Assembly (NCBI GenBank): GCA_019918135.1
Contig: WBZZ01005657.1
Location: 1 to 61,165, forward strand
DNA: 61,165 bases
From: Paulinella micropora
Taxonomy: Eukaryota; Cercozoa; Imbricatea; Euglyphida; Paulinellidae
Reading direction: 5' to 3'
The translations under genes and the position numbers were made by a program. The notes beneath the pieces were generated by a model that saw only the letters and a program-made list of their open reading frames with translations, was not told where the DNA came from and searched no databases. Below, in pieces: positions 1-9,223 of this stretch (its first letter is position 1; every line of letters begins with the position of its first letter).

Positions 1-104
1 GTCGTGCCGTAAAGAAAAAGCCTGCGATAAAAATCCTTTGGGCGAACAGACTTATAGAAATCAACAGGCTTATTCACATCGCGAGGCAGGGTGGTCAGGA
101 GAAC

Positions 105-1193
105 TTGGCGTATGTATATCCCACGCCCCAGACCCTCTATCACCAACCTTGGATGCACTCTACATGCGAGCAGATACTGTCAGAGTGTGAAAAGCTGCAC
201 AACGTCGAAAGTCCCAGGCCTCCCTTGCGACACCGGCTGCCTCGTTTGTGGAAGCGCCAGCAGAGCGCGCCCTCGCGGCCCCGTGGGTTGAATAGTGATT
301 CTATCGGGAAAGGCAGCATCAAGACCATGGTCGGCAGCAAGTCTGTTGTGTTGGGAAATGCCAGTGGTGAGAATGCGCTAGACGTTGCCGGGACTGGAAA
401 ACTGTGCAGTATCAAACAAGTAACGTCGACCCCAGACCACAGCGATAGAAACCAAGGGAAAGCTACTACCGGCGAGGATGGAAACGCTGGCTCATGCACA
501 ACTCCAAATCAAGAACACTGCAAAGACCAATGTCGACAAACCGCTCCAAAGCCGAAGGACATCTGTAGAAAAAAAGCAATGCTGAAGAAAGCAATGCGTC
601 CAGGCGTTCAGTTAAGTCTTGTGGGCATGGAAGCAACAGGAAACACATTGACCTTAGGTCTCAGGGAACCTTCTGGCAAGGCGAACATCCATCTCGATCA
701 TCCTATGAAACCAGATGAGCGAGGATACAACGAGGAAGAATTACGACAGATCCTCAGGGAGTTTCCCGGCTGGGAACAAGACAACCTGTGTTTGAACTCT
801 TTCAATGAGAAGGTGTACCCTCTGACTGTAAAAGTTCTTCTTGATCTCCTCACATTAGGAAAGTTTGTAAATTGTTGTATTGCCATCCAGGTTGCTGTAA
901 TCTTGCGAGCACAGTTTCCTGATGTTTGGTTTGGATTATTGAACACCTTGATCCCCTATATATCAGGAAAGGCGACAGATAAGAGGAACAAGTCAAAGCT
1001 GTTCAGTACGAGCTTTGGAAGGAAACTAGTGGATCCTGGTGGATTCGTTGCGTCCAATTTCATGCAATTCTACACCCTAATTATTGGACTCTCATCACCT
1101 CAGGGCTGTTTGCTAGCAGAGCTCATGGACCAGGACGCTGGATGCCGCAACAGCCCGTGGGTATACGAAATTTTGGCAACACCTGTTCTCTAG
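105..1193 (+). CDS. Unrecognised protein upstream of the USP-like ORF
   Basis: This ORF of about 360 codons has no family I recognise. The first in-frame ATG is near 153 and the frame is open before it. The first 150 residues are polar and rich in Lys, Ser and Thr. The second half reads like a folded domain, with a GYNEEELRQILREFPGW stretch followed by hydrophobic helices. The last 50 bases overlap the start of the USP-like ORF in another frame, so the two may be exons or frameshifted parts of one gene. No intron boundary could be placed with confidence. An N-terminal extension of the protease is as likely as an independent gene. Confidence 0.45.
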   Translation: MAYVYPTPQTLYHQPWMHSTCEQILSECEKLHNVESPRPPLRHRLPRLWKRQQSAPSRPRGLNSDSIGKGSIKTMVGSKSVVLGNASGENALDVAGTGKLCSIKQVTSTPDHSDRNQGKATTGEDGNAGSCTTPNQEHCKDQCRQTAPKPKDICRKKAMLKKAMRPGVQLSLVGMEATGNTLTLGLREPSGKANIHLDHPMKPDERGYNEEELRQILREFPGWEQDNLCLNSFNEKVYPLTVKVLLDLLTLGKFVNCCIAIQVAVILRAQFPDVWFGLLNTLIPYISGKATDKRNKSKLFSTSFGRKLVDPGGFVASNFMQFYTLIIGLSSPQGCLLAELMDQDAGCRNSPWVYEILATPVL

Positions 1194-3029
1194 CAAGCGC
1201 GTTGCAGGCGATTGCTTCTATGTTTTCGGAAGAGGGTGCAGTTGACCTCCGTGCTGAATGTAGCAGTGGTGCGACATGCATCGTTTGTGCAGTGCGTCAT
1301 GTCCTAGCTATCTTACGAAGAGACAGAGAATTTGGCGGCGAAGAATCTAACCTCGTTACACAAGCTATTTTCGAGCGAGACTACCCGTTTCATGGCATAC
1401 GAATGGACGCCAGCGCCCGCAAGAGGGGTAGCAAGTTTCCCACAAGGACAGCATCCAACAAAGATTTACATACAGTGTTAACTACTTTACACCAGTGGGA
1501 CGTGACGTCGAAGCGTCAAATTGTTGGAGTACAGTGTGATGTAGTGGTTGCAGTCAGGAAGATCAATGCATGTTTGTCACTCCCTCTGGAGGATGTAAAA
1601 CAGGGGCCACTTGGTTGCGATGTAGCCGAACCGTCGGACTGCCAAGCAGGTCTCCCTTTGCAGCGACTCACACTCAACCATCGTCAACGCTGGACGTGCC
1701 CTGACTGCGGACACCAATCGATAAAACCTGCGCCAGTGTTTCCCTTCCATGATTATTTTTCCACAAGAGTGTTTTCAAGCTGAACCTATTATGTTAAGCT
1801 GGCCAAATCCAGGACGTGATGACGGCACACTCCAGCAGCTCGTGGATCATTATTTCAATGATGAACCGCTCCAAACAAGGTGCCCATCGCATTGTCGCGA
1901 CGGCGCACGATTCACAGTTATTATTAAGCAAAGACATGAACTTTGTCACGAAGAGTGGCCAGCGTTTATCGCAATGTCTGTATGCAGAACATTCACGAGG
2001 AGAGCAACTGTGGCGAGTCGGGCCAACGTAAAAATAGTTCGAAGGATAACAGTTTCTTTGACTGTAACGATACCTGTTGTTCGTGAAGGGGTTGGAACAC
2101 AGCCTGTTCCATACGACGTTGTGTCGCTAGTAACTCACATTGGCAGTACGACAAGTGGAGGCCACTATGTCACCTATCGTACCACACCCGCGCGAGTAGA
2201 TGGTAAGATTTACAAACTAGACGACTCGAACGTGACGATAATAGATCAAACAGACTGTTTCGCTGACTGTAGCACAGGATTGAAACTGATTGTACTGAGA
2301 TGTTTGAATGCAAAACCATTGCCGTTGCCGATCCAGACAGAGGTCGTCATGTGTGACGCAACTAGGTCGCCATCTAGTTCGTCATCGCACTCATCGTCCA
2401 GTTCAACCTCATCATCCAGTTCAACACTCCAAGAGGTGGTCCGCGATCACGTGGGCCATACAGTGTTTGGTTTCGAAACTCCATCTAGATCGTCCTCGCA
2501 CTTATCGTCTAGTCCAAGCTCATCATCCAGTTCGACAATCCAAGTGGGGGTCAGCGATCATGTGGACCATGCAGACTTCGGTTTAGAGACTCCAGCGAGA
2601 GCGCAGCAACGCCATGCGCTTACGCCTGCCAACCCGCCTGTATGCAAATATGCATCAATGAGGTCTGCTTCAGGCAATGTACACACAACTGTAATGCGAA
2701 CTGATCGGGAGTGGTGCAATGTATTGCGTTATTATGATTCGATGCCGCAGCAGGATCCTGCATCAGTCATGGAAATGGAGGGAGCTAAACAGTTGCTGGA
2801 TTGTGCCGAGCTTTCGAATTGTAAACTTGAGATTATGGAGAGCCCAGTGCAAAACAACAATTCAAATGACTGTTTTGTGTTTATGATTGCTATGGCAGTC
2901 AGCTTGTTGTATGGACGAGGCCCTATTCGGCAAGATCAATACGAGGGAAAAAGTAGTGTAGTCATGCGGCGGCACATATTGCGCTGCTTGCTGAGAAGAA
3001 AATTTACCCCTTTTGAGGATACATTGTGA
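1142..3029 (+). pseudogene. Ubiquitin-specific protease-like protein with C-terminal Ulp1/C48-like domain, frame broken
   Basis: Two overlapping ORFs (1142-1783 and 1749-3029) read as one protease. The first carries a USP Cys box (GIRNFGNTCSLASALQ, catalytic Cys near 1184) and a CPDCG half of a zinc ribbon. The second has the other CxxxC pair near 1885 and the USP His box (HIGSTTSGGHYVTY) with a following LDDSNV near 2110-2240. After a Ser-rich linker the same ORF ends in a C48/Ulp1-like segment: YYDS near 2731 and QNNNSNDCFVF near 2850-2880. The usual DCG is DCF here, and the expected HW is EW, so the second protease centre is probably inactive. USPs remove ubiquitin and C48 enzymes remove SUMO-like proteins. 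The frame changes between 1749 and 1783. Confidence 0.65.
2364..2595 (+). repeat. Ser-rich imperfect tandem repeat inside the protease gene
   Basis: Two copies of a roughly 100-base unit encode a poly-Ser block followed by a conserved tail (DHV-H-FG-ETP). The copies start near 2370 and 2487. It lies between the USP and C48-like parts and probably acts as a flexible linker. Confidence 0.7.
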
Positions 3030-3296
3030 GTGGTAAGTCTCAATCCTGTAATTGAAGCTTTGCTTGACAGTCACTCTACATGAACCTGCCTACAAACACA
3101 CATCAAATACAGTACGTGCATAAATGCAGTGGTTACCTCCTGGTTGTAGATGCTGCGCAAGTGCAGCACCTGCATACACCCATACATAGATTTCATGGAC
3201 AGACAGTAATCAGAGTGATAGATAGATAGATAGATAGATATAGATATATAGATAGATATAGATATATAGATAGATAGATAGATAGATGGATAGATG

Positions 3297-3348
<52 letters not shown>

Positions 3349-3885
3349 TTTCTGCAGGACCTCCGACAGGACATCGAACGCGCAACACCATTAGAAGCAG
3401 AAAAACATCACTACAGATTTATATAGAGATGTGTATGCTAAATTCCCAGCACATTAGTTACTGTGAAGTTTTTTGGCCTTACAGGCAAGGCTCATACATA
3501 GGTTTGCGTTCATATTTTGAATTGTCAGCGATGATTATACTATCTATAATTGTATAGTTTATAAAAATACATAATTAATTCGTACTGTTAATAATGCTTC
3601 ATTGCCTGAAACATTAAAAAGATAAAGAGAAGCGACCGGGGCGGTACCGCTATTAACAAAAATCTAGTTGAGGTTTTGCATGCGCGCCACAGTTAGGCTG
3701 CGCATACCCGGCATGCAAGGTAGATTTTTTGAATAATAATGATTGTACACGTATACAAAATTCAAACATGTTTCCGCTTCCGTCTATTATTATACAGAGG
3801 TATGCGATATCGAGTGCCGGACCGTACCACTTAAATATGTATTAGTATACATATAGCGTGATTGTATTTTTTTAAATATATATAT
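3030..3885. other. Non-coding interval before the virus
   Basis: No gene is seen here. The interval holds the GATA microsatellite and increasingly AT-rich DNA that ends in a TA-rich run at the edge of the viral palindrome. The only ORF, on the minus strand, is a translation of the microsatellite. Confidence 0.7.
3218..3347. repeat. GATA microsatellite
   Basis: Near-perfect (GATA)n tract of about 130 bases with some GATATA and GATG variants. This is typical of eukaryotic non-coding DNA. Confidence 0.95.
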
Positions 3886-4279
3886 ATTTATATATATAAA
3901 CCTGTCCATACATACAATAAATACAAGCACAGGAAAAACAGAAAAACACACACAGGAGGACATAAAACATACCTATGTTTTACAAAAACATACCCTTGTT
4001 TTACAAAAATACGATAAACTAAGCAGACTAAGAGTTATTTATACAAAATAACGACTATTTCATATTTTTTATTCTAAAAAATATATATAAACTTCGTGTA
4101 TATGAAATAGTCGTTATTTTGTATAAATAACTCTTAGTCTGCTTAGTTTATCGTATTTTTGTAAAACAAGGGTATGTTTTCGTAAAACATAGGTATGTTT
4201 TATGTCCTCCTGTGTGTGTTTTTCTGTTTTTTCTGTGCTTGTATTTATTGTATGTATGGACAGGTTTATATATATAAAT
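3886..4279. repeat. Long palindrome at the left end of the PLV
   Basis: Arms 3886-4065 and 4100-4279 are inverted copies of 180 bases with only about two mismatches. The 34-base centre contains a smaller palindrome with 10-base arms (4062-4071 and 4075-4084) around a 3-base loop. The arm sequence is the outer 180 bases of the viral TIR and occurs a third time at the right end (about 26868-27042). The virus is thus preceded by a head-to-head copy of its own terminus. Confidence 0.9.
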
Positions 4280-4916
4280 GATCATCAACTCGTCGTGGGG
4301 AAGCAAATGAGGAGACATACACAGAAGTTTGCTTTTTGATTTTTCTCGGAAGGAAAACCAGTAAAAGTGTAAGGTACCACCTAAACCTCAAACCCTGCGG
4401 CATCTCGGCGCCGCACGGCCGCATTACCGCAGAACAATTTTTTTTCCAAAATTAGTGGCACCTCAGCCATAACTAATATTATTTTGCTGTGTGTGAATAT
4501 AAGAGCAGGCGAGAGAGATTGGCTTCTCCTAAGGGGTGTCCACCCATGGTTGGCCGTGTCCAGGTAGGTTTTTTGAAGGTTGGACACTTTTTTATTATTA
4601 AATTTCGGTATTTTATACATAATTCTTCTTCCTATTACACATATTTTATAGTGTCCAACCTGTCCAACCTTTTATAAAAAAAGTAAATTTCTTTTCCTCT
4701 CCAATTTTGTCTAATAGTCTTTATAAAAATTCTAAAAAAAAAGGTTGGACTTGGACATCGGACACAGTTTAATACTAACACAGCCCACCTCTCTCGGATT
4801 GCTACTATTAATCTCAGTCGTTTTTAACAACATTTTAGTATTTTTGTCGTGGGGTATTGCTGATTTATTATTTAAAATAATTAAAATAATATAATTATAT
4901 ATAGGGACATAATGCC
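4080..4916. repeat. PLV left terminal inverted repeat
   Basis: About 837 bases match the reverse complement of 26221-27063 with few differences. It includes several copies of a GTCCAACC/GGTTGGAC motif around 4560-4760. The repeat runs through the start codon of the first gene (ATGCC ends at 4916). Confidence 0.92.
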
Positions 4917-5130
4917 TGATATTATAGCACGATTGCCATATGATTTACAAGAATATGTAAAACTCTTTTTGTTTAATCGCGATTTACTAACAGAAGATTA
5001 CGAATTATGCGACAACTGCGGGCTTACTTTATCTGTCGTAGAGAGCCCAATAATATATGCTCGGAACATGGAGTGGTATTTTGATTACTATTGTTTTTGC
5101 TCTAGAAAATGTATCAGTGAATATTTTTGA
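4912..5130 (+). CDS. Small zinc-binding protein, PLV terminal gene
   Basis: A 72-residue protein with CDNCG (residues 33-37) and a CFCSRKC cluster near the end, forming a likely treble-clef or ribbon zinc site. The start MPDIIARLP lies in the last bases of the TIR, so its promoter is wholly TIR sequence. A diverged paralogue lies on the opposite strand at 6549-6823, with the same MP-II--LP start and the same CxxCG...CxxxC layout. The function is unknown. Small zinc proteins of viruses often bind nucleic acid or host regulators, but that is only a guess here. Confidence 0.7.
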   Translation: MPDIIARLPYDLQEYVKLFLFNRDLLTEDYELCDNCGLTLSVVESPIIYARNMEWYFDYYCFCSRKCISEYF

Positions 5131-5166
5131 CATATAAAAATATAAACCTGTCTAATATACACTAAT

Positions 5167-6552
5167 ATGTGGAGCGAAGATGACAGGAAATTTGTTAGGC
5201 AGTTAAGAGTTGCTACCACTGAAAGTAAAATTTATGAAGTCGTGTCCAACTTCTACGATAGTGAGTTGAAACCAAGTATCGCCTTTCATAATGCTATTAT
5301 ATCGTTATTTAGCACACCTACCAGTGATGAAGAGGTGCTTGAAGCATTAAAAGTCATATATCCGAAATATGCTATTGTGTATCCTAATTTGAACAGCAGA
5401 AGACAAAGACTTCTGAAGTGAGAAAAAAAGCAATAGAGCCTCATCAAAGTGAAAAAGTATATGAAATGAGCAAACTTGATAAGTATTTTAACCTGAATGA
5501 AGACGAGCGGATTGATATCGTTGAGGGGTATAAGAAAGATGTCAGAGCCAAAAATGAACAAAAAATACAGATTGATGTCCGTGATGTAATGGCTAAAATG
5601 AATGATATGATACTAAGCAATGATCCTTATCTTAAACTACTTGCTTTGATAATAGCAATTGGAGCAAGGCCTGTTGAAATATTTGACAAAAACACATACG
5701 AGTTGATACCAGATAAACCTTCTTGGCTGAGGGTAAATAACCTAGCGAAAAAGAGAGAAGGACAAGAAAAGAATTGGACTGAGAGACCTGTAGTACTTTT
5801 TACTCCTCAGTTCGTAATAGAAAAAGTAAATTCAATAAGAAACCACTTCAAGAAAAAGGGAGCAGTTATCATCAACAGCGAGGGTGTGCTTGATAAACAA
5901 AAGAATAATGAACTAAACAAAAGAATTATCAAAATCTTTCCTTGGCTTTCGGAATATACACAGAAAAGTAGTATGTTGCGGAAACTGTATGCTAGTTTGT
6001 CGTATAGTAACTTTGCTAATCCAAAATTAGAGAATTTTAATACATGGGTTTCAAATGTGCTTGGACACGGCGATAATAATGCTTACTAGTTTTAGCTATT
6101 CGTGGGTGAATGTGTTAGATCCTTCTGAAATAAAAGCAGAAGGGATTAAAACAGAATTAGAGGAGTTAAGAAGGAACATAGATTTATGTCTGAATTTAAA
6201 TAATATCAATGAAATTGAAAGTGAAACGGCCACGGCAGAAAGCAAATACAAACCATTAGGAAAAAAAGCAAGCAGAGATGGTAAGTATAAATTGCTTAAG
6301 CAGATATGGGATGATCACGGGGGAATAATGACAAATACTAAACTAAGACAATTAAGCGGTATTGGAGCCGTTATTGTTAATGAGTTTATCAAAGAGAAGA
6401 GGAGTGGAGCGACGAAGAGGAGCACAGCGACGAAGAGCGACAGCGAAGAGAGCGGCAGCGAAAAAAAAGAAGCACCACAAGAAGAACAATCAGCAGAAAC
6501 GAAGCCATTAAGGCGAAGCACGAGGATTAAACAAAAAGTTCAAAAAGATTAA
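5167..6552 (+). pseudogene. Tyrosine recombinase, possibly telomere-resolvase-like, split over three ORFs
   Basis: The ORFs are 5167-5421, 5418-6089 (first ATG 5466) and 6055-6552. The middle ORF carries the recombinase fold: box-I Arg in LIIAIGARPVEIF, a Lys in NLAKKREG, then SSMLRKLYASLSY with the second Arg, and VLGHGDN with the box-II His. The nucleophile Tyr (SFSYSWVNV) is about ten codons later in the next frame, so a frameshift near 6085 splits the catalytic site. The HxxR His is absent (MLR), giving R-K-R-H-Y, as in telomere resolvases. The third ORF adds a winged-helix-like segment (KYKLLKQIWDDHGG) and a charged tail. The first 84-codon ORF overlaps by 4 bases and may be the N-terminus or a separate gene. 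It likely acts in integration or end resolution. Confidence 0.75.
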
Positions 6553-6823
6553 TACTTAACAACGATTAAAGGTGGTTCACGATATCTTGCTCTAATATTG
6601 GACTCTCGTCTATAGCAATTAATAGAACAGATCGTGAAAAACTGGACACCATATACATTATCAACATCAACTGCTATAATAGGCGGATGCGACTGGAATG
6701 TGCTAGACAAACCGCATATATTACAAATTCTTTTTTGTAATTTTGCTGGGACATTTCTGAATAAACAAATATTCTTATGTGTCCAACTATATCACTCGGT
6801 AGTTCTCGTATTATTAATGGCAT
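6549..6823 (-). pseudogene. Diverged zinc-protein paralogue of the terminal gene, one frameshift
   Basis: Read on the minus strand from ATG 6823, this starts MPLIIRELPSDIV, clearly like the protein at 4912. After a frameshift in an A-rich stretch near 6740 it continues with CNICGL, then a CSINC cluster, and stops at 6549-6551. The two cysteine pairs align with CDNCG and CFCSRKC of the 4912 product. The gene is convergent with the recombinase and overlaps its stop by two bases. It probably arose by inverted duplication near the end of the viral genome. Confidence 0.65.
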
Positions 6824-6872
6824 GTTTTATATTATTTAAGTTGATTTAAATTAAATCAACTTTGATTATAAA

Positions 6873-8105
6873 ATGAACCTTTTTGGTCAAAGCACGAACA
6901 CACCATCTTCATCAACTACATCGTCATCTTCTTCTTTATCAATAGATAGCATAAAAGATGCTTTACCAACAACCGCCTTCGGATTATTACGAACTGCTAC
7001 TTTGTCGCCAGTATTACAAAATGTATTTACTTATGGTATTAATACACGATTTTTTGACAAAACAGAAACTAATGGCGGGGTGGTATCATCTGCTAATTCA
7101 ATGGCAGTTTTGACTACATCGGCCTTAGGTAATTCAACCGCACAGATCACGACTATTGAGAGAGCAAAATACAGAAGTGGCATGGGCTTAGTTGCTAGAT
7201 TTTCAGCATTCTTTCCGTCATCCACTGCGGCAACTACTTTTAATTGCGATATTGGCATAGGCACACCAGCAGACAATTTATGTTTTAGACAATCAAACTC
7301 GGGAATGTCTGTTGTCAGAACGGCAGGAAGTGTTGAAAATGTGGTCAGTCAATATGCTTGGAATGTTGATAAATGTGATAATACTGGAAACTTTCCAACA
7401 ATTGATTTTACCAAATTGAATGTGTTTGAAATAGTCGTCCAATATCTGGGCAGTGGTCAAATTACATTCAAAATAGAAAACCCACGAACTGGACGAATCG
7501 AGGTAATTCATTCAATTAAATATGCGAGCACTGCTACCACTCCATCATTAGATCAGGTGGCATTCGCGATTTATGCGAAGGCATATTCATCAAGCCTTCA
7601 ATCCGTTGTAATGAAATCTGCGAGCATGTTTCTAGCGGTTGAAGGGACTATTGATCGGACTATTGCTATAACCAATTCGTATGATTCGGTTAAAACTATA
7701 GGAGCAACTGAAAATGCTATATTTACCATCAGAAACCGCGCCACATTCAACAGCAAAACAAACTATAACATAATCTACTTTGAGAATTTATGTGTCAGCA
7801 ATTCAGACACTAAAACATGTATCGCTAGAATTATTCTTAATACCACATTAGGAGGATCGCCTTCTTATTCAAATTACGATACCGCCACATAATTGGCAGA
7901 AGTTGATACGGCAGGAACTACAAAAACAGGCGGAAGTGTGATATTCACATATGTATTATCTGGTGGCTCATCTATATACATTGATTTGTCTCATTCTAAC
8001 ATCAAGATAGGACCGAGTAAGACATTTACAGTATCAGCACAAAATACAAGCGGTGGAACTGCTAATATTTATGCTTCATTAAACTGGGTTGAAGACCAAA
8101 TTTAA
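6873..8105 (+). pseudogene. Probable virion surface protein, interrupted by one TAA
   Basis: ORF 6873-7892 (339 codons) and 7893-8105 (70 codons) are in the same frame and separated only by TAA at 7890-7892. The second part has no Met, so it cannot easily be its own gene. The protein is Ser/Thr/Gly/Asn rich and beta-strand-like, with no transmembrane segment. It starts MNLFGQS and has a Ser-rich linker (residues 10-24). A second PLV gene (21709) starts MNIFGRS, so the two may share a virion-anchoring N-terminus. I recognise no enzyme motif. A spike or fibre role is inferred from composition and the paralogue next to the fibre gene. Confidence 0.65.
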
Positions 8106-8130
8106 ACAAAAAAGAATGCTTTATTTATGC

Positions 8131-8358
8131 TTATTTATCAACTTTATTTTGTATCTCTATGGCGATTTTTTTAATGTATTCAAAATCTTTATCCTTGATT
8201 AATTCTTCAGTTAGTTGTGCGTGATTTTTCTTCAAATATAGAGAAAACTGATCAATATTGGCACCGCAGGGGATTTGTTGTTTATGCTGTTCTCGTCGTC
8301 GTAAATTGATGTTTTTGATCAGAATAAATAGTATATCTAAATTTTGTATAAATGTCAT
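8131..8358 (-). CDS. Small charged protein
   Basis: 75 codons, mostly helical and rich in Lys, Glu, Ile and Gln, with no cysteine pairs beyond one Cys and no membrane segment. It follows the minor capsid gene on the same strand, only 25 bases away, and has AT-rich DNA with ATATAAGATATA just before its ATG. No family recognised. The viral density and spacing favour a real gene. Confidence 0.55.
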   Translation of the reverse strand: MTFIQNLDILFILIKNINLRRREQHKQQIPCGANIDQFSLYLKKNHAQLTEELIKDKDFEYIKKIAIEIQNKVDK

Positions 8359-8382
8359 TATATCTTATATTTTCTTTTTTTC

Positions 8383-9180
8383 TTAAGCATGATACGCCTT
8401 TAAGAGAATACTAACTTCAAAATTGACAGGACATTCAAGCACATCTCCATTAGCATTTCTAATGACAATATCAATAGATCTTAATGACTTGGTGGTGGAG
8501 AATGGGACATAGTCTGCAATATCATTAGAACTCTCAAAATAACATTGGACTCCATAGGGCTTATCTAAATTACATTTACCAACGACAGAGAAGTTACCAT
8601 TTGCTTCAACTAAACCAGACTGGTTCAATGCACGGCTATGGACATAAACGGCCGTTTCACCGATTAGATTGACTATAGACTGCATGGTGCTACTCGCCGC
8701 CGCCGAGATATCGGCAGTTAGTCCTATCTTATCCTTAATCGTGCTATTATCGTAATCAAAAGCATATGTATCACCAGTGAAAGCGAAATTCAATTTATTA
8801 ACGGAGTTCAAAGTTATAACTACGGAGTTAGGGGTAATTGCTGAATTAATTGCAGTTTGAAGGGCGGTAATAAATGTATCAATGGTGTATTGATTTACTG
8901 TTACGATTGCCGTTTTTGTAGCGGATCCCGTTGTTTTAATCAATGTGAGAGTGTTGGCATAACTCGGTATGTTTGGGAAAACATTTGGGATAGAGATACT
9001 CTTTACGACATAAGCACTGATTATATCAATATTACGACCAGTTGCTGGGAAATCAACGACGAAACGGCCATTGTGAGTAGAAGCTGATTTTGATTCTGTT
9101 TTATCACTTGAGGAGACACGAAGAAGGAAATTTTTTTTCGTGCGTTTTTCGCCTTCTAAGTTAGAGATCGTAAATGACAT
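8383..9180 (-). CDS. PLV minor capsid protein (penton)
   Basis: 265 intact codons with the look of a PLV/virophage penton protein: an N-terminal segment with HNGRFVVDFPATGR, then YVVKSISIPNVFPNIPSY, followed by beta-rich sequence that suits a single jelly roll. In PLVs this protein occupies the five-fold vertices and its gene adjoins the major capsid gene, as here (43 bases downstream of MCP, same strand). The ATG at 9180 is preceded by TATTATAATATATAGCA, which fits a late promoter. The assignment rests on sequence character and synteny, not on a search. Confidence 0.85.
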   Translation of the reverse strand: MSFTISNLEGEKRTKKNFLLRVSSSDKTESKSASTHNGRFVVDFPATGRNIDIISAYVVKSISIPNVFPNIPSYANTLTLIKTTGSATKTAIVTVNQYTIDTFITALQTAINSAITPNSVVITLNSVNKLNFAFTGDTYAFDYDNSTIKDKIGLTADISAAASSTMQSIVNLIGETAVYVHSRALNQSGLVEANGNFSVVGKCNLDKPYGVQCYFESSNDIADYVPFSTTKSLRSIDIVIRNANGDVLECPVNFEVSILLKAYHA

Positions 9181-9205
9181 TGCTATATATTATAATATAT
9201 ATTAT
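9181..9205 (-). promoter_or_regulatory. Candidate PLV late promoter motif (TATTATAATATATA)
   Basis: A TA-rich motif sits 5-20 bases before the minor capsid ATG. Similar ATAATATA-type motifs sit right before the ATGs at 11897, 12839, 15814, 16326, 8358 and 22808. The recurrence so near the start codons, on both strands, suggests a shared promoter, but the DNA is very AT-rich and chance matches are likely for some. Confidence 0.4.
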
Positions 9206-9223
9206 TCTAATTTTTAATTTTTT

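Noticed and set aside
3071..3391. Minus-strand ORF with IYLSIYLSI repeats
   Set aside because: It is a translation of the GATA microsatellite and has no other coding sign.
4381..4677. ORFs inside the left TIR and their copies in the right TIR
   Set aside because: The two copies differ in frame and content after small indels, so they show no coding constraint.
6634..6849. Plus-strand 71-codon ORF after the recombinase
   Set aside because: It starts at GTG and is antisense to the zinc-protein paralogue, which has clear similarity to the 4912 protein.
8857..9087. Plus-strand ORFs opposite the capsid genes
   Set aside because: They are shadows of the minor and major capsid genes, with no start context or conserved features.
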